Shown here piece by piece: positions 54,866-64,000 of a DNA stretch of 64,000 nt. The stretch is from Clostridiales bacterium. Lineage in GTDB: Bacteria > Bacillota > Clostridia > Oscillospirales > Oscillospiraceae. Location: assembly GCA_022782265.1 (NCBI GenBank), contig JALFOM010000022.1, positions 1-64,000 of the forward strand, given 5' to 3'. Every line of letters begins with the position of its first letter. Within the stretch, counting starts at the first letter, position 1. Both the position numbers and the translations under genes were made by a program. The notes below the pieces were generated by a model. That model worked only from the letters and a program-made list of their open reading frames with translations, searched no databases and was not told the DNA's origin.

Positions 54866-56059
54866 TCAGTGGGTCTCGTTGTATTTCCGGATAGCCACGG
54901 CCAGAATGTCCATAGCCCGTTCGATATCCTCTTTGTTGATCACATAGGCCATGCGGACCTCGTTCAGGCCCTTGCCGGGGGTGGCGTAGAAGGGCTCGCC
55001 GCAGGAGAACATCACGGTCTCGCCATGGTCCTCAAACTCGTTGAGCAGCCAGAGCTGGAATTTGTCCGCGTCGTCCACAGGCAAGGCCGCCATCACATAG
55101 AACGCGCCCTTGGGCTCCTTGCAGATCACGCCGGGGATCTGGGAAAGCTTACTCATCAGCGTATCCCGGCGGAGCTTGTATTCCTCGCGCACGGAGGCGA
55201 AGTAATCTTTATCCACGGAATAGAGCGCCGCTGCGGCTACCTGATCGGTGGTGGAGGCGCAGAGCCGGCACTGACACCACTTCATGGCCTGCTGCATAAA
55301 TTCCTTGTTCTTGGAGATCAGCAGACCGATACGGGCGCCGCAGGCGGAGAAGCGCTTGGAGACGGAGTCGATAACGATCACGTTGTCCTCATAGCCGGGG
55401 TACTGGAGCGCGCTGGTGAGGGACTCGCCGCCGTAGGTGAACTCGCGGTAAACCTCGTCGCAGATGATGAACAGCTCGTGCTCTTTGGCAATGTCCAGCA
55501 TCAGCTTGAGCTCGTCAGGGCTCAGCACAGCGCCGGTGGGGTTGCCGGGGTTGGTAATCATAATGGCCCGGGTATGTTCGTTGATGAGGGGTTCGATACG
55601 CTCTCTCACAGCGTAGCGGTAGCCCTCCTCCGGGTAGGTGGTCAGGGGCCGGATGGTGGCGCCCGCCAGGGTGACAGAGGTGTGATAGTTGGGATAGAAG
55701 GGCTCGGGAATGATGATCTCGTCACCGTCGTCCAGAATGGTGGCCATGGTCATTTGCAAAGCCTCGCTGCCGCCGGTGGTGACAAGAATGTTCTCGTCTG
55801 TCAGGTCAACGCCGATGTTGCCGTAGTAGCCGCGCACCGCGTCAAGCAGCACAGGGAGGCCCCGGGAAGGGGCATAGGCCAGAACAGGCTCGGAAAATTC
55901 GCGCATGGCCTGAAAATAGGCGTCGGGCGTAATGATATCGGGCTGGCCGATGTTCAGGTGGTATATTTTGATGCCGCGTTTTACCGCCTCCGCCGCGTAG
56001 CCGTTGAATTTACGCATGGGGGACAGACCGCATTTTTCCATTTTTGAAGAAATTTTCAC
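54866..56059 (-). CDS. Pyridoxal-phosphate-dependent aminotransferase, class I/II
   Basis: IYHLNIGQPDIITPDAY; ITNPGNPTGAVLSPDEL; ICDEVYREF; SVSKRFSACGARIG. Confidence 0.96.
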   Translation of the reverse strand: MKISSKMEKCGLSPMRKFNGYAAEAVKRGIKIYHLNIGQPDIITPDAYFQAMREFSEPVLAYAPSRGLPVLLDAVRGYYGNIGVDLTDENILVTTGGSEALQMTMATILDDGDEIIIPEPFYPNYHTSVTLAGATIRPLTTYPEEGYRYAVRERIEPLINEHTRAIMITNPGNPTGAVLSPDELKLMLDIAKEHELFIICDEVYREFTYGGESLTSALQYPGYEDNVIVIDSVSKRFSACGARIGLLISKNKEFMQQAMKWCQCRLCASTTDQVAAAALYSVDKDYFASVREEYKLRRDTLMSKLSQIPGVICKEPKGAFYVMAALPVDDADKFQLWLLNEFEDHGETVMFSCGEPFYATPGKGLNEVRMAYVINKEDIERAMDILAVAIRKYNETH

Positions 56060-56206
56060 GCCAAATCACATCCTTAAAAAACATAAATTATTTTATATCA
56101 CATTTTTTCGCTTTATTCAAGTACTGTGCGAAAATAAACAAGGCGGCTTGTAAGCCGGGGCCGGATTTGATAAAATGGGTAAAAAGAAATGCTTCGGAGG
56201 ACAGAT

Positions 56207-59200
56207 ATGCTCAGACTTTTCACCGGCAAGGCGGGCACCGGCAAAACCGCCGCCGTCATATCGGAGATCGACGCCTTTGTGCGGCGGGGCAGGGGCGGCA
56301 GTATGCTCATTGTGCCCGAGCAGTACAGCCATGAGGCAGAGCGGGAGCTGTGCCGGCGCTGCGGCGACAGCCTGTCGCTGTACGCGGAGGTGTTCAGCTT
56401 TACCGGGCTTGCCCGGCGGATCATGTCCCGCCAGGGGGGCGCGGCAGCCAGCATGCTGGATAAGGGCGGCCGGATGCTGTGCATGGCTCTGGCGCTGGAT
56501 CAGGTCTTCTCCCGGCTGAAGGTCTACAGCGCGGCCCGCCGCAAGGCGGAATTGCAGGGTATGCTGCTCTCCGCGGTGGACGAGCTGAAATCCGCCGGGG
56601 TGAGCGCGGAGGCCCTGCTCTCCGCCGGGGAGCGCTGCGGCGGCGCTTTGGGCGACAAGCTCTGCGACATGGCCCTGGTGCTGGAGGCCTATGGCGCCAT
56701 CGTGGCCAACGGACATGCCGACCCGGCGGACCGGCTGGATGTGCTGGCCGCCCAGATTGCGGGCAGCGACATCGGGCCGGAAAACCATATTTATATCGAC
56801 GGCTTTATTGATTTCACCCATCAGGAGCTGAATGTCATCCGCGCGCTGATGAAAAAGGGCGCGGAGCTTACGGTCTGCCTGACGGTGGACGAGCTGAAGG
56901 GGGATAACGAGATTTTTGAACTGTCCCGCCGTGCGGGGCGGATACTCTCATCTTATGCCGGGGAACTGGGCATAGAATGTGTGCAGGAACATTTTGCCGC
57001 GCCCTCCGGCAAAGCGCCGGCCCTGGGCTTTTTTGCCGACAACATGTTCAGCTATTCCTCGGCCCGGTTCCAGGAGAAAAGCGAAGCGGTGGAGCTTTAT
57101 TCGGCGGAGAGCCTGACCGCCGAGTGCGAATTTGCCGCCGCCAAAGCCATTGCGCTGGTCAGGGACGGGGGCTGCCGCTGGCGGGATATCGCCGTGGCGG
57201 TCCGGGGCTTTGAGGATTACCGCACCGCCCTGGAGAGCATTTTCCGGCACTATGAGGTGCCTCTGTTTGTGACGAAAAAGAGCGAGCTGCTGTCAAAGCC
57301 CCTGCCGGCGCTGATCAGCGGGGCCTATGAGATCCTCCAGGGCGGCTGGGACGTGGACGATGTGCTCAGCTACATGGGCACCGGCCTTTCCGGCCTGAAC
57401 AGGGAGGAATGTGACCTTCTGGGCGACTATGTCTTTAAATGGCAGCTCCGGGCCGGGGCCTGGAAGCGCAGTGGAGACTGGCGGCAGCACCCGGACGGCT
57501 ACGGGGGAGACTACGATGAGGAGGCCCTTGCCCGGCTGGAGACCATCAACGCCCTGCGCCGCCGTCTGGCAGAGCCGCTGCTGAAGCTGGAGAAAAGCGG
57601 AGAGCTGGCGGAGGCTGCCGCCGGTCAGGCCGCGGCGCTGGCGGAATATCTCCGGGAGCTGAAGCTGCCGGAGCAGCTTTCACACCGGAGTGCGGAGCTG
57701 GAGCGGAGCGGCCGGGAGAGCCTGGCCCAGGAGTATGCCCAGCTCTGGGATATTATCGTCTCCGCCCTGGAGCAGAGCGCGGAGATCTTAGGGGACATGG
57801 AGATGGACATGACGGCCTTCAGCAGGCTGTTTATCACCATGCTCTCCCAATATGACGTGGGCAGCATCCCGGTGTCTCTGGACCGGGTCTCCGCCGGGGA
57901 TTTTGACCGTATGCGCCGCAGGAACATCAAGCATCTGATCGTCCTGGGGGCGACGGACCAGCGTCTGCCCCGGTCCGAGGAGGACGGGGGCATCTTCTCC
58001 GACGAGGAGCGCAGACGGCTTTTGGAGCTGGATATCGACATCGGCGGCGCGGGAGAGGGCGAGCTGTGGCGGGAATTTTCCCTGATCTACAACTGCCTGA
58101 GCCTGCCGTCGGAGAGTCTGAGCATGTGCTATCCCCTTTTTGACGCCGACGGGGCGGCCCTCCGTCCGGCCTTTGTGTTCAACCGGGCCAAGGCCCTTTT
58201 TGATCTGCCTGTGCGCCACGCGGATATCGGCGAGGGCCGCATGTCTGCCCCGGCCCCGGCGCTGAGCCTGGCGGCCCACGCCCTGAACGGCGGCAGTCCC
58301 CGGGAGAAGGCGGCGGCGGAGGTCTTCCGGGACAGGGAGCCGGAGCGCTTTGCCCGGCTCAGTGCCGCCGCGCAGATGAGCCGGGGCAAGCTGTCCCCCG
58401 CCGCGGTGGAGGCGCTGTACGGGAAAAAGCTCCGGCTGAGCGCCTCCCGGATTGATCGCTTTTCCACCTGCAAGTTCGCCTATTTCTGCCAGTTCGGCCT
58501 GAAGGCCAAGCCCTATGAGCCGGCAGGCTTCAAGCCGCCGGAGATCGGCACCTTCATGCACTTTGTGCTGGAGGGCACGGCCCGGGACGCAGCGGAGCGG
58601 GGCGGCTTTGCCCGGGTGTCGGATGAGGAGCTGAAACAGATCACCCAGCGCCATGTGGAGGAATATGTCCACACGGAGCTGAACGATTTTCAGGAGAAAT
58701 CCCAGCGCTTCATCTATCTGTTCAAGCGTCTTACCGCAGACGTGTACCAGGTGGTGCGCGAGATGGCGGCGGAGCTGAGAAAGTCGGACTTTGTCCCCCT
58801 GGACTTTGAGCTGGACTTCTCCAAGGCGGCGGATATCCCGCCCGTGGAGCTGAGCGGCGGTGAAGGGGCCCTGACCCTGACCGGCGTGGCCGACCGTGTG
58901 GACGGCTGGCTGCATGCGGGGAAGCTGTACCTGCGCGTGGTGGACTACAAGACCGGCCGGAAAAAATTCTCCCTGTCCGACGTCTGGTACGGTATGGGCC
59001 TGCAGATGCTGCTCTACCTCTTTGCCCTGGAAAGGGACGGGGAGAGCCGCTATGGCAGGGAGATTGTCCCTGCCGGGGTGATGTATGTGCCGGCAAGGAA
59101 CGTGATGCTCTCCGCCTCCCGGGACGAAGCGGATGAAGAGCTGGAGACAAAGCGGGTGGAGGAGGCCCGGCGCAGCGGCATCGTTCTGGACGATCCGGCG

Positions 59201-59539
59201 GTGACCGAGGCCTGGGAGCACGGGGAGGATAAACGCTATATTCCCATCCGTTTCCGCTACGGCAAGCCCACGGCGGACAGCATAGCCTCCGCCGAAAGAC
59301 TGGGTCTGCTGGGAAAGCATATCCGAAAGAAGCTCACGGAGATGGCAGCCCAGCTCCGGCAGGGGAGTATCTCCGCCGACCCTTATTACCGCAGCCAGCA
59401 GGAGAACGCCTGCCTCAACTGCGACTTTTTCGACGCCTGCCATTTTACCGACGGGCAAAACGGCGAGCGCTGCCGCTATATGCCCAAGCTGGGCGCGGAC
59501 CAGGTCTGGGATATGCTTGAGGAGGAGCAGAGGCGATGA
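56207..59539 (+). CDS. addB: ATP-dependent helicase/nuclease subunit B
   Basis: LRLFTGKAGTGKTAAVISEI; C-terminal nuclease VVDYKTG; Fe-S cysteines C...ACLNCDFFDAC. Confidence 0.95.
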   Translation: MLRLFTGKAGTGKTAAVISEIDAFVRRGRGGSMLIVPEQYSHEAERELCRRCGDSLSLYAEVFSFTGLARRIMSRQGGAAASMLDKGGRMLCMALALDQVFSRLKVYSAARRKAELQGMLLSAVDELKSAGVSAEALLSAGERCGGALGDKLCDMALVLEAYGAIVANGHADPADRLDVLAAQIAGSDIGPENHIYIDGFIDFTHQELNVIRALMKKGAELTVCLTVDELKGDNEIFELSRRAGRILSSYAGELGIECVQEHFAAPSGKAPALGFFADNMFSYSSARFQEKSEAVELYSAESLTAECEFAAAKAIALVRDGGCRWRDIAVAVRGFEDYRTALESIFRHYEVPLFVTKKSELLSKPLPALISGAYEILQGGWDVDDVLSYMGTGLSGLNREECDLLGDYVFKWQLRAGAWKRSGDWRQHPDGYGGDYDEEALARLETINALRRRLAEPLLKLEKSGELAEAAAGQAAALAEYLRELKLPEQLSHRSAELERSGRESLAQEYAQLWDIIVSALEQSAEILGDMEMDMTAFSRLFITMLSQYDVGSIPVSLDRVSAGDFDRMRRRNIKHLIVLGATDQRLPRSEEDGGIFSDEERRRLLELDIDIGGAGEGELWREFSLIYNCLSLPSESLSMCYPLFDADGAALRPAFVFNRAKALFDLPVRHADIGEGRMSAPAPALSLAAHALNGGSPREKAAAEVFRDREPERFARLSAAAQMSRGKLSPAAVEALYGKKLRLSASRIDRFSTCKFAYFCQFGLKAKPYEPAGFKPPEIGTFMHFVLEGTARDAAERGGFARVSDEELKQITQRHVEEYVHTELNDFQEKSQRFIYLFKRLTADVYQVVREMAAELRKSDFVPLDFELDFSKAADIPPVELSGGEGALTLTGVADRVDGWLHAGKLYLRVVDYKTGRKKFSLSDVWYGMGLQMLLYLFALERDGESRYGREIVPAGVMYVPARNVMLSASRDEADEELETKRVEEARRSGIVLDDPAVTEAWEHGEDKRYIPIRFRYGKPTADSIASAERLGLLGKHIRKKLTEMAAQLRQGSISADPYYRSQQENACLNCDFFDACHFTDGQNGERCRYMPKLGADQVWDMLEEEQRR

Positions 59540-62500
59540 GTGAATTTAAACCCACGGCGGCCCAATACGCCGCCATCCATACAAGGGGCAGCGCCGTGCT
59601 GGTGTCCGCCGGAGCGGGCAGCGGCAAGACCAGAGTGCTCACCGAACGGCTCATGTCCTATATTACCGATCCCGAGAATCCGGCGGATATCGACAGCTTC
59701 CTGATTATCACCTTCACCCGGGCCGCCGCCGGGGAACTGCGAGGCAGGATCATGGAGGAGCTGGCTCAGGCTCTGGCCAGGGACCCGGGCGGCCGCCGTC
59801 TGCGGCGGCAGAGCGCCCTGTGCCAGAAGGCCCAGATCGGCACCATACACAGCTTCTGTGCCAGGGTGCTCCGGGAATACAGCCACGTTCTGGGCCTTGC
59901 CCCGGACTTCAAAATCGCGGACGAGGACGGGGCTGCCGCCATGAAGCGCGCCGCCCTGGAGCGGGTGCTGGACGCCTGCTACGAAAAACCGGAGGCGCAC
60001 CCCGGCTTCACGCTTCTGGCGGACACGGTGGGCGCGGGCAGGGACGACAGCCGCCTTGCCGAGCTGGTGCTGACCTTGCACAGCAAAATGCAGAGCCACG
60101 CCCGCCCGGAAAAATGGGCGCGGGAACAGGTGGAGCTGCTCCACGCCGGCGCGTCTGACGCGGCGGAGACCCCCTGGGGGGCCGAGGTGCTGAATGCGGC
60201 AAAGCGCTCCGCCGCCTATTGGAGCGGGGAGCTGGACCGGCTCATGGCCCTGATGCAGGGGGAGGAGAAGATCTGCAAGGCCTATCTGCCCGCCCTGTCT
60301 GAGGCGGGGGACACCATCCGGGAGCTGCAGCGCCGCCTGAACATGGGCTGGGACAAGGCCAGAGAAATTCTGCCCATCATCTTCCCCCGGCTGGGGATAC
60401 TGAGAAATCCCCCTGATCCGGAGCTTGCGGCGCTGGTGAAATCCCGCTGGGACGCCTGTAAAAAGGACATGAAGGCCCTGGGCGACAGCCTGTACTCCGA
60501 CTCAGAAAAGCTCCTGCGGGAGATGGCGTACACCGCGCCGGCCATGGAGGCCCTGCTGGAGCTGACATTGGATTTTGACCGGGAGTTTTCCAAAGAAAAG
60601 CGCCGCGCCGCCCTGGTGGACTACGCGGATCTGGAGCACATGACCGCCCGGCTCCTCACGGAGGAGGACGGCAGCCCCAGCGCGCTGGCCGTGCAGCTCT
60701 CCCAGCGCTATACGGAGATCATGGTGGACGAATACCAGGACGTGAGCCGGGTGCAGGACGCCATCTTCCACGCCATCTCCCGGGAGGGGAAAAATCTTTT
60801 CCTGGTGGGGGACGTGAAGCAGTCCATTTACCGCTTCCGTCTGGCGGATCCGGAGATCTTCACCGAAAAATATCTGCGCTACGCGGATGATGAGACCGCC
60901 GCAGCCGGAGAGCCCAGGCGCATTATCCTCAGCGAGAACTTCCGTTCCCGCCGGGAGGTGCTGGAGGCGGCAAACGGGGTGTTTGGCTGCTGCATGTCCA
61001 GAGGGCTGGGCGACATCGACTATGATGACAAGGCAAGGCTCATCCCCGGCGCCCAATATCCGGGCAGCGTGCCCCCGCCGGAGCTGATGCTGCTGGAGCT
61101 GAGCGGCGCGGCGGAGGACGAGGAGTCCCCGGACAAGACCGCCCTGGAGGCCGCCATGGTGGCGGAAAAGATAAAGGAGCTGGTGGATTCCGGCGAGACG
61201 GTAACGGACCACGGCGTACAGCGGCCCGTCGAATACGGCGACATCGCCATTCTGCTCCGCTCGGTAAACAACGTGGGCGGGGTGTACCGCCGTACCCTTG
61301 CCCAGTATGGCATCCCCGTGGGCTCCGGCCAGGGCGGAGGCTTTTTCAGCTCGGTGGAGATCTCCGCCATGATGTCCATGCTGGCGGTTATCGACAATCC
61401 CCACCAGGACATCCCGTTGATCGCGGTTCTGCGCTCCCCCTGCTTCGGCTTCAGCGCCGATGAGCTGTCCGCCATACGGACAGAGGACCGGGAACAGGAC
61501 TTCTATACCGCCCTCTGCGCCGCGGCGGAGCACAACGAAAAATGCCGCAGCTTTGGGGAAAAACTGAGCGAGCTTCGCAATATGGCGGCGGACATGTCCG
61601 CCGGTGAGCTGGTGTGGCGGCTGCTGGACGAGCTGGATATGCTGGCCCTTTGCAGCGCCATGCCCGACGGGGAGCAGCGCCGGGCAAACCTGATGGAGCT
61701 GATTGAGCTGGCCCAGCGCTTTGAGAGCAGCGGCTATCGGGGGCTGCACCGCTTTGTGCTGTGGCTTCGCCGCCAGGCGGAAAAGGGACTGGAGCCCTCC
61801 ACCGGCGGCGCGGAGGAGAGCGCGGTGCAGATCATGTCCATCCACAAGTCCAAGGGCATGGAATTTCCTGTGGTGTTCCTCTGCGATACGGCCCGGCGCT
61901 TTAACAAGCAGGACAGCCGGGACACCGTGCTGGTCCACCCGGAGCTGGGGCTTGGCCCCAAGGTCACGGATCTGGAGCGGCGGGTGGAATATCCCAGTCT
62001 GGCCAGAAACGCCATTAAGCTCCGCCTGGAGCGGGAGATGCTGTCGGAGGAGATGCGGCTTTTGTATGTGGCCCTGACCCGGGCCAAGGAGCGGCTTTTC
62101 CTGACGGCGGCGGTGAAAAACGCGGAGCAGCTTGTGGAAAAGACCGGAGCCGCCGTGAGTCTGCCCATGTCGCCGGAGCTGCTGGCCTCGGCCTCTTCTC
62201 CCCTTGTCTGGCTTCTCAACGCCCAGTGCATCTGCGGCGACAGGCTGAAGCTGTGCATCCGAAACCCGGGAAGGAAGGAATCTGCGGCAGCGGAGAAAAG
62301 AGCGGAGGAAAACAGGGCCGACGAAGAGAGCCGGAAAGAGCTGGAGCGCAGGCTGTCCTTCAGCTACCCCCACCGGGAGGCGGAGGCCCTGCCCTCCAAG
62401 GTCACGGCCACCGGCCTGAAAGGACACCGGCAGCCGGACGAGGACGCGGAGGATATCTCCCCCAAGGGAGAGCGGAGCTTCCGTATGCCGGACTTTACGC

Positions 62501-63039
62501 GAAAGGACAAGCCTGTCACCGGCGCGGAGCGGGGCACCGCCACCCACCTGGTGCTGCAATACATGGACTTTGCCAGAACAGGCAGTCTGGAAGAGATCAG
62601 GGGAGAGATCGAACGGCTGCGCGCTGCCCGCTTCCTCTCGGACCGGGAGGCTGCCGCCGTGGACGCCGGGGCCATATGCAAGCTGTTTGCTTCCGAATTG
62701 GGAAAACGGATGCTGGGGGCCGACAGCATACAAAGAGAGTTCAAGTTCTCCCTGCTCTGCGATGCGGGGCAGATCTTCGGCAGCGCCGCCGGGGAGCAGC
62801 TGCTGCTCCAGGGCGTTGTGGACTGCTGCATTGAGGAAAAGGGCCAGCTCACCGTGATCGACTACAAGACCGACAGGGTGAAAACCCCGGAAGAGATCGC
62901 TCAGCGCGCCCGGCATTACACCATTCAGCTTCAAAGCTATGCCACCGCCATGGAGCGAATCTGCGGAAAGCCGGTAAAGGAATGTGTGCTGTATTTCCTG
63001 AATGCGGGTAAAGCCGTAAGCCTGCTGCCGGAAAAATAA
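59536..63039 (+). CDS. addA: ATP-dependent helicase/nuclease subunit A
   Basis: FKPTAAQYAAIHTRGSAVLVSAGAGSGKTRVLTERL; IMVDEYQDVSRVQ; LVGDVKQSIYRFRLADPEIF; nuclease VIDYKTD. Confidence 0.97.
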   Translation: MSEFKPTAAQYAAIHTRGSAVLVSAGAGSGKTRVLTERLMSYITDPENPADIDSFLIITFTRAAAGELRGRIMEELAQALARDPGGRRLRRQSALCQKAQIGTIHSFCARVLREYSHVLGLAPDFKIADEDGAAAMKRAALERVLDACYEKPEAHPGFTLLADTVGAGRDDSRLAELVLTLHSKMQSHARPEKWAREQVELLHAGASDAAETPWGAEVLNAAKRSAAYWSGELDRLMALMQGEEKICKAYLPALSEAGDTIRELQRRLNMGWDKAREILPIIFPRLGILRNPPDPELAALVKSRWDACKKDMKALGDSLYSDSEKLLREMAYTAPAMEALLELTLDFDREFSKEKRRAALVDYADLEHMTARLLTEEDGSPSALAVQLSQRYTEIMVDEYQDVSRVQDAIFHAISREGKNLFLVGDVKQSIYRFRLADPEIFTEKYLRYADDETAAAGEPRRIILSENFRSRREVLEAANGVFGCCMSRGLGDIDYDDKARLIPGAQYPGSVPPPELMLLELSGAAEDEESPDKTALEAAMVAEKIKELVDSGETVTDHGVQRPVEYGDIAILLRSVNNVGGVYRRTLAQYGIPVGSGQGGGFFSSVEISAMMSMLAVIDNPHQDIPLIAVLRSPCFGFSADELSAIRTEDREQDFYTALCAAAEHNEKCRSFGEKLSELRNMAADMSAGELVWRLLDELDMLALCSAMPDGEQRRANLMELIELAQRFESSGYRGLHRFVLWLRRQAEKGLEPSTGGAEESAVQIMSIHKSKGMEFPVVFLCDTARRFNKQDSRDTVLVHPELGLGPKVTDLERRVEYPSLARNAIKLRLEREMLSEEMRLLYVALTRAKERLFLTAAVKNAEQLVEKTGAAVSLPMSPELLASASSPLVWLLNAQCICGDRLKLCIRNPGRKESAAAEKRAEENRADEESRKELERRLSFSYPHREAEALPSKVTATGLKGHRQPDEDAEDISPKGERSFRMPDFTRKDKPVTGAERGTATHLVLQYMDFARTGSLEEIRGEIERLRAARFLSDREAAAVDAGAICKLFASELGKRMLGADSIQREFKFSLLCDAGQIFGSAAGEQLLLQGVVDCCIEEKGQLTVIDYKTDRVKTPEEIAQRARHYTIQLQSYATAMERICGKPVKECVLYFLNAGKAVSLLPEK

Positions 63040-63163
63040 AACAGCCGGAAAAGCAAGAAAATCCTTGCATTAACGGCTGTGCTGTGTTACAATTCACCTT
63101 GCGCCATGTAACTATGCGTCTGCGCACAATCATGGCAGCACATGATGTGAGGAGTTTTTACCA

Positions 63164-63364
63164 ATGAAGGAAGGAATCCATCCCAAGTATCAGCAGACCA
63201 CCATCAGATGCGCCTGCGGCGCCGTCATCGAGACCGGCTCCACCAAGCAGAACATCACCGTTGAAATCTGCTCCAACTGCCACCCCTTCTACACCGGCAA
63301 GCAGAAGCTGGTCGACACCAGCGGCCGTGTTGATAAGTTCAACAAGAAGTACGGCATCAAGTAA
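63164..63364 (+). CDS. rpmE: 50S ribosomal protein L31
   Basis: [59 protein letters not shown]. Confidence 0.98.
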   Translation: MKEGIHPKYQQTTIRCACGAVIETGSTKQNITVEICSNCHPFYTGKQKLVDTSGRVDKFNKKYGIK

Positions 63365-63372
63365 TTTTGCTT

Positions 63373-63410
63373 ATGACAAAGCCTGCGTCTTTGACGCAGG
63401 CTTTTGTCAT
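63373..63410. terminator. Bidirectional terminator
   Basis: atgacaaagcctgcgtc-ttt-gacgcaggcttttgtcat. Confidence 0.85.
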
Positions 63411-63427
63411 TTTTCTTTTATTTTTGC

Positions 63428-64000
63428 TCAGGACAGGTTTCCGGTGGCGTACATCAGCGCGGAGACGGCGACCACCGGCGCGGTTTCGCAGCGGAGGATG
63501 CGCTCGCCCATGGAGCAGATGTGCAGTCCCACAATGCGGGCCAGGTCCGCCTCAAAGGGGGCAAAGCCGCCCTCCGGCCCGGTGACGATGGCGGCGGTCT
63601 TTACATCGGAATTGGCTTCCAGCACCGCGTTCAGCGCTTCCCGCTCCCCGGTCTCATACATGAAAAGGCCCAGCTCCTTCTGATTTGCCACGTTCAGCGC
63701 GTCGGCGTATTCCCCGGCCCAGCTCACCTGGGGGATGATGCCCCGGCCGGACTGCTTGGCGGCCTCCTCGGCAATGCGCTGCCAGCGCTCCAGCTTCTTT
63801 TCCGGCTTGTCCGGCTTTGCCACGCAGCGGTCGGACTGGAAGAACATGATCTCCGAAGCCCCGGCCTCCACGCATTTTTGAATGATATAGTCGGTTCTGT
63901 CTCCCTTGGGAAGACCGCAGAGCACCGTCACCTGTACGCTTGGCTCCGCCGGGCAGGGGACGATCTCGATTACTTCGGCCTCAACCTGCTCCTTGTCTGC
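63428..64000 (-). CDS. rsmE: 16S rRNA (uracil1498-N3)-methyltransferase, N-terminus cut off by the window edge
   Basis: LCGLPKGDRTDYIIQKCVEAGASEIMFFQSDRCV...AAIVTGPEGGFAPFEADLA...LRCETAPVVAVSALMY; frame stays open to base 64000. Confidence 0.95.
   Translation of the reverse strand, partial: ADKEQVEAEVIEIVPCPAEPSVQVTVLCGLPKGDRTDYIIQKCVEAGASEIMFFQSDRCVAKPDKPEKKLERWQRIAEEAAKQSGRGIIPQVSWAGEYADALNVANQKELGLFMYETGEREALNAVLEANSDVKTAAIVTGPEGGFAPFEADLARIVGLHICSMGERILRCETAPVVAVSALMYATGNLS

Noticed and set aside
57788-59458. 556-aa minus-strand ORF opposite addB
   Set aside because: Antisense to AddB; no domain.
60502-62934. 810-aa minus-strand ORF opposite addA
   Set aside because: Antisense to AddA, which has all helicase/nuclease motifs; translation has no recognisable domain.
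1-64000. CRISPR array, prophage, restriction-modification, toxin-antitoxin or tRNA/rRNA genes
   Set aside because: None recognised: no regularly spaced repeats, no phage structural or cas genes, no convincing tRNA T-arm/acceptor pattern, no rRNA. Short tRNAs could be missed without a scan.

Overview
This is a 64 kb, gene-dense, high-GC window that looks like a Clostridia/Oscillospiraceae-type Firmicutes chromosome. Most of it is ordinary: polysaccharide glycosyltransferases, ppk/ppx, PFOR, YloU/YloV, TypA, rpsO-pnp, rplM-rpsI, addBA, rpmE and rsmE. The accessory content includes three carbohydrate-type ABC importers. One lies beside a GDPD/PHP/DeoR cluster. Two flank an amino-sugar/sialic-acid locus with an NahK-like kinase, PocR-AraC regulator, SGNH hydrolase, ROK kinase, AGE epimerase, RpiR regulator, YhcH and NanA. 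The observations most worth follow-up are: (1) a clear lysine riboswitch reading into an in-frame chimera of a truncated D-aminoacylase-type amidohydrolase and the C-terminal part of an APC amino-acid permease; (2) a duplicated, structured 5' leader in front of two separate ABC solute-binding-protein genes, a candidate new cis-regulatory RNA; (3) strong hairpins at all three SBP/permease junctions; (4) a FUSC-type membrane protein fused to a HAD domain whose catalytic motifs look destroyed; (5) a relic of a GHKL kinase left upstream of an orphan LytTR response regulator; (6) two ~106-108 bp MITE/ncRNA-like inverted-repeat elements. All family calls come from reading the sequence; no database search was run.
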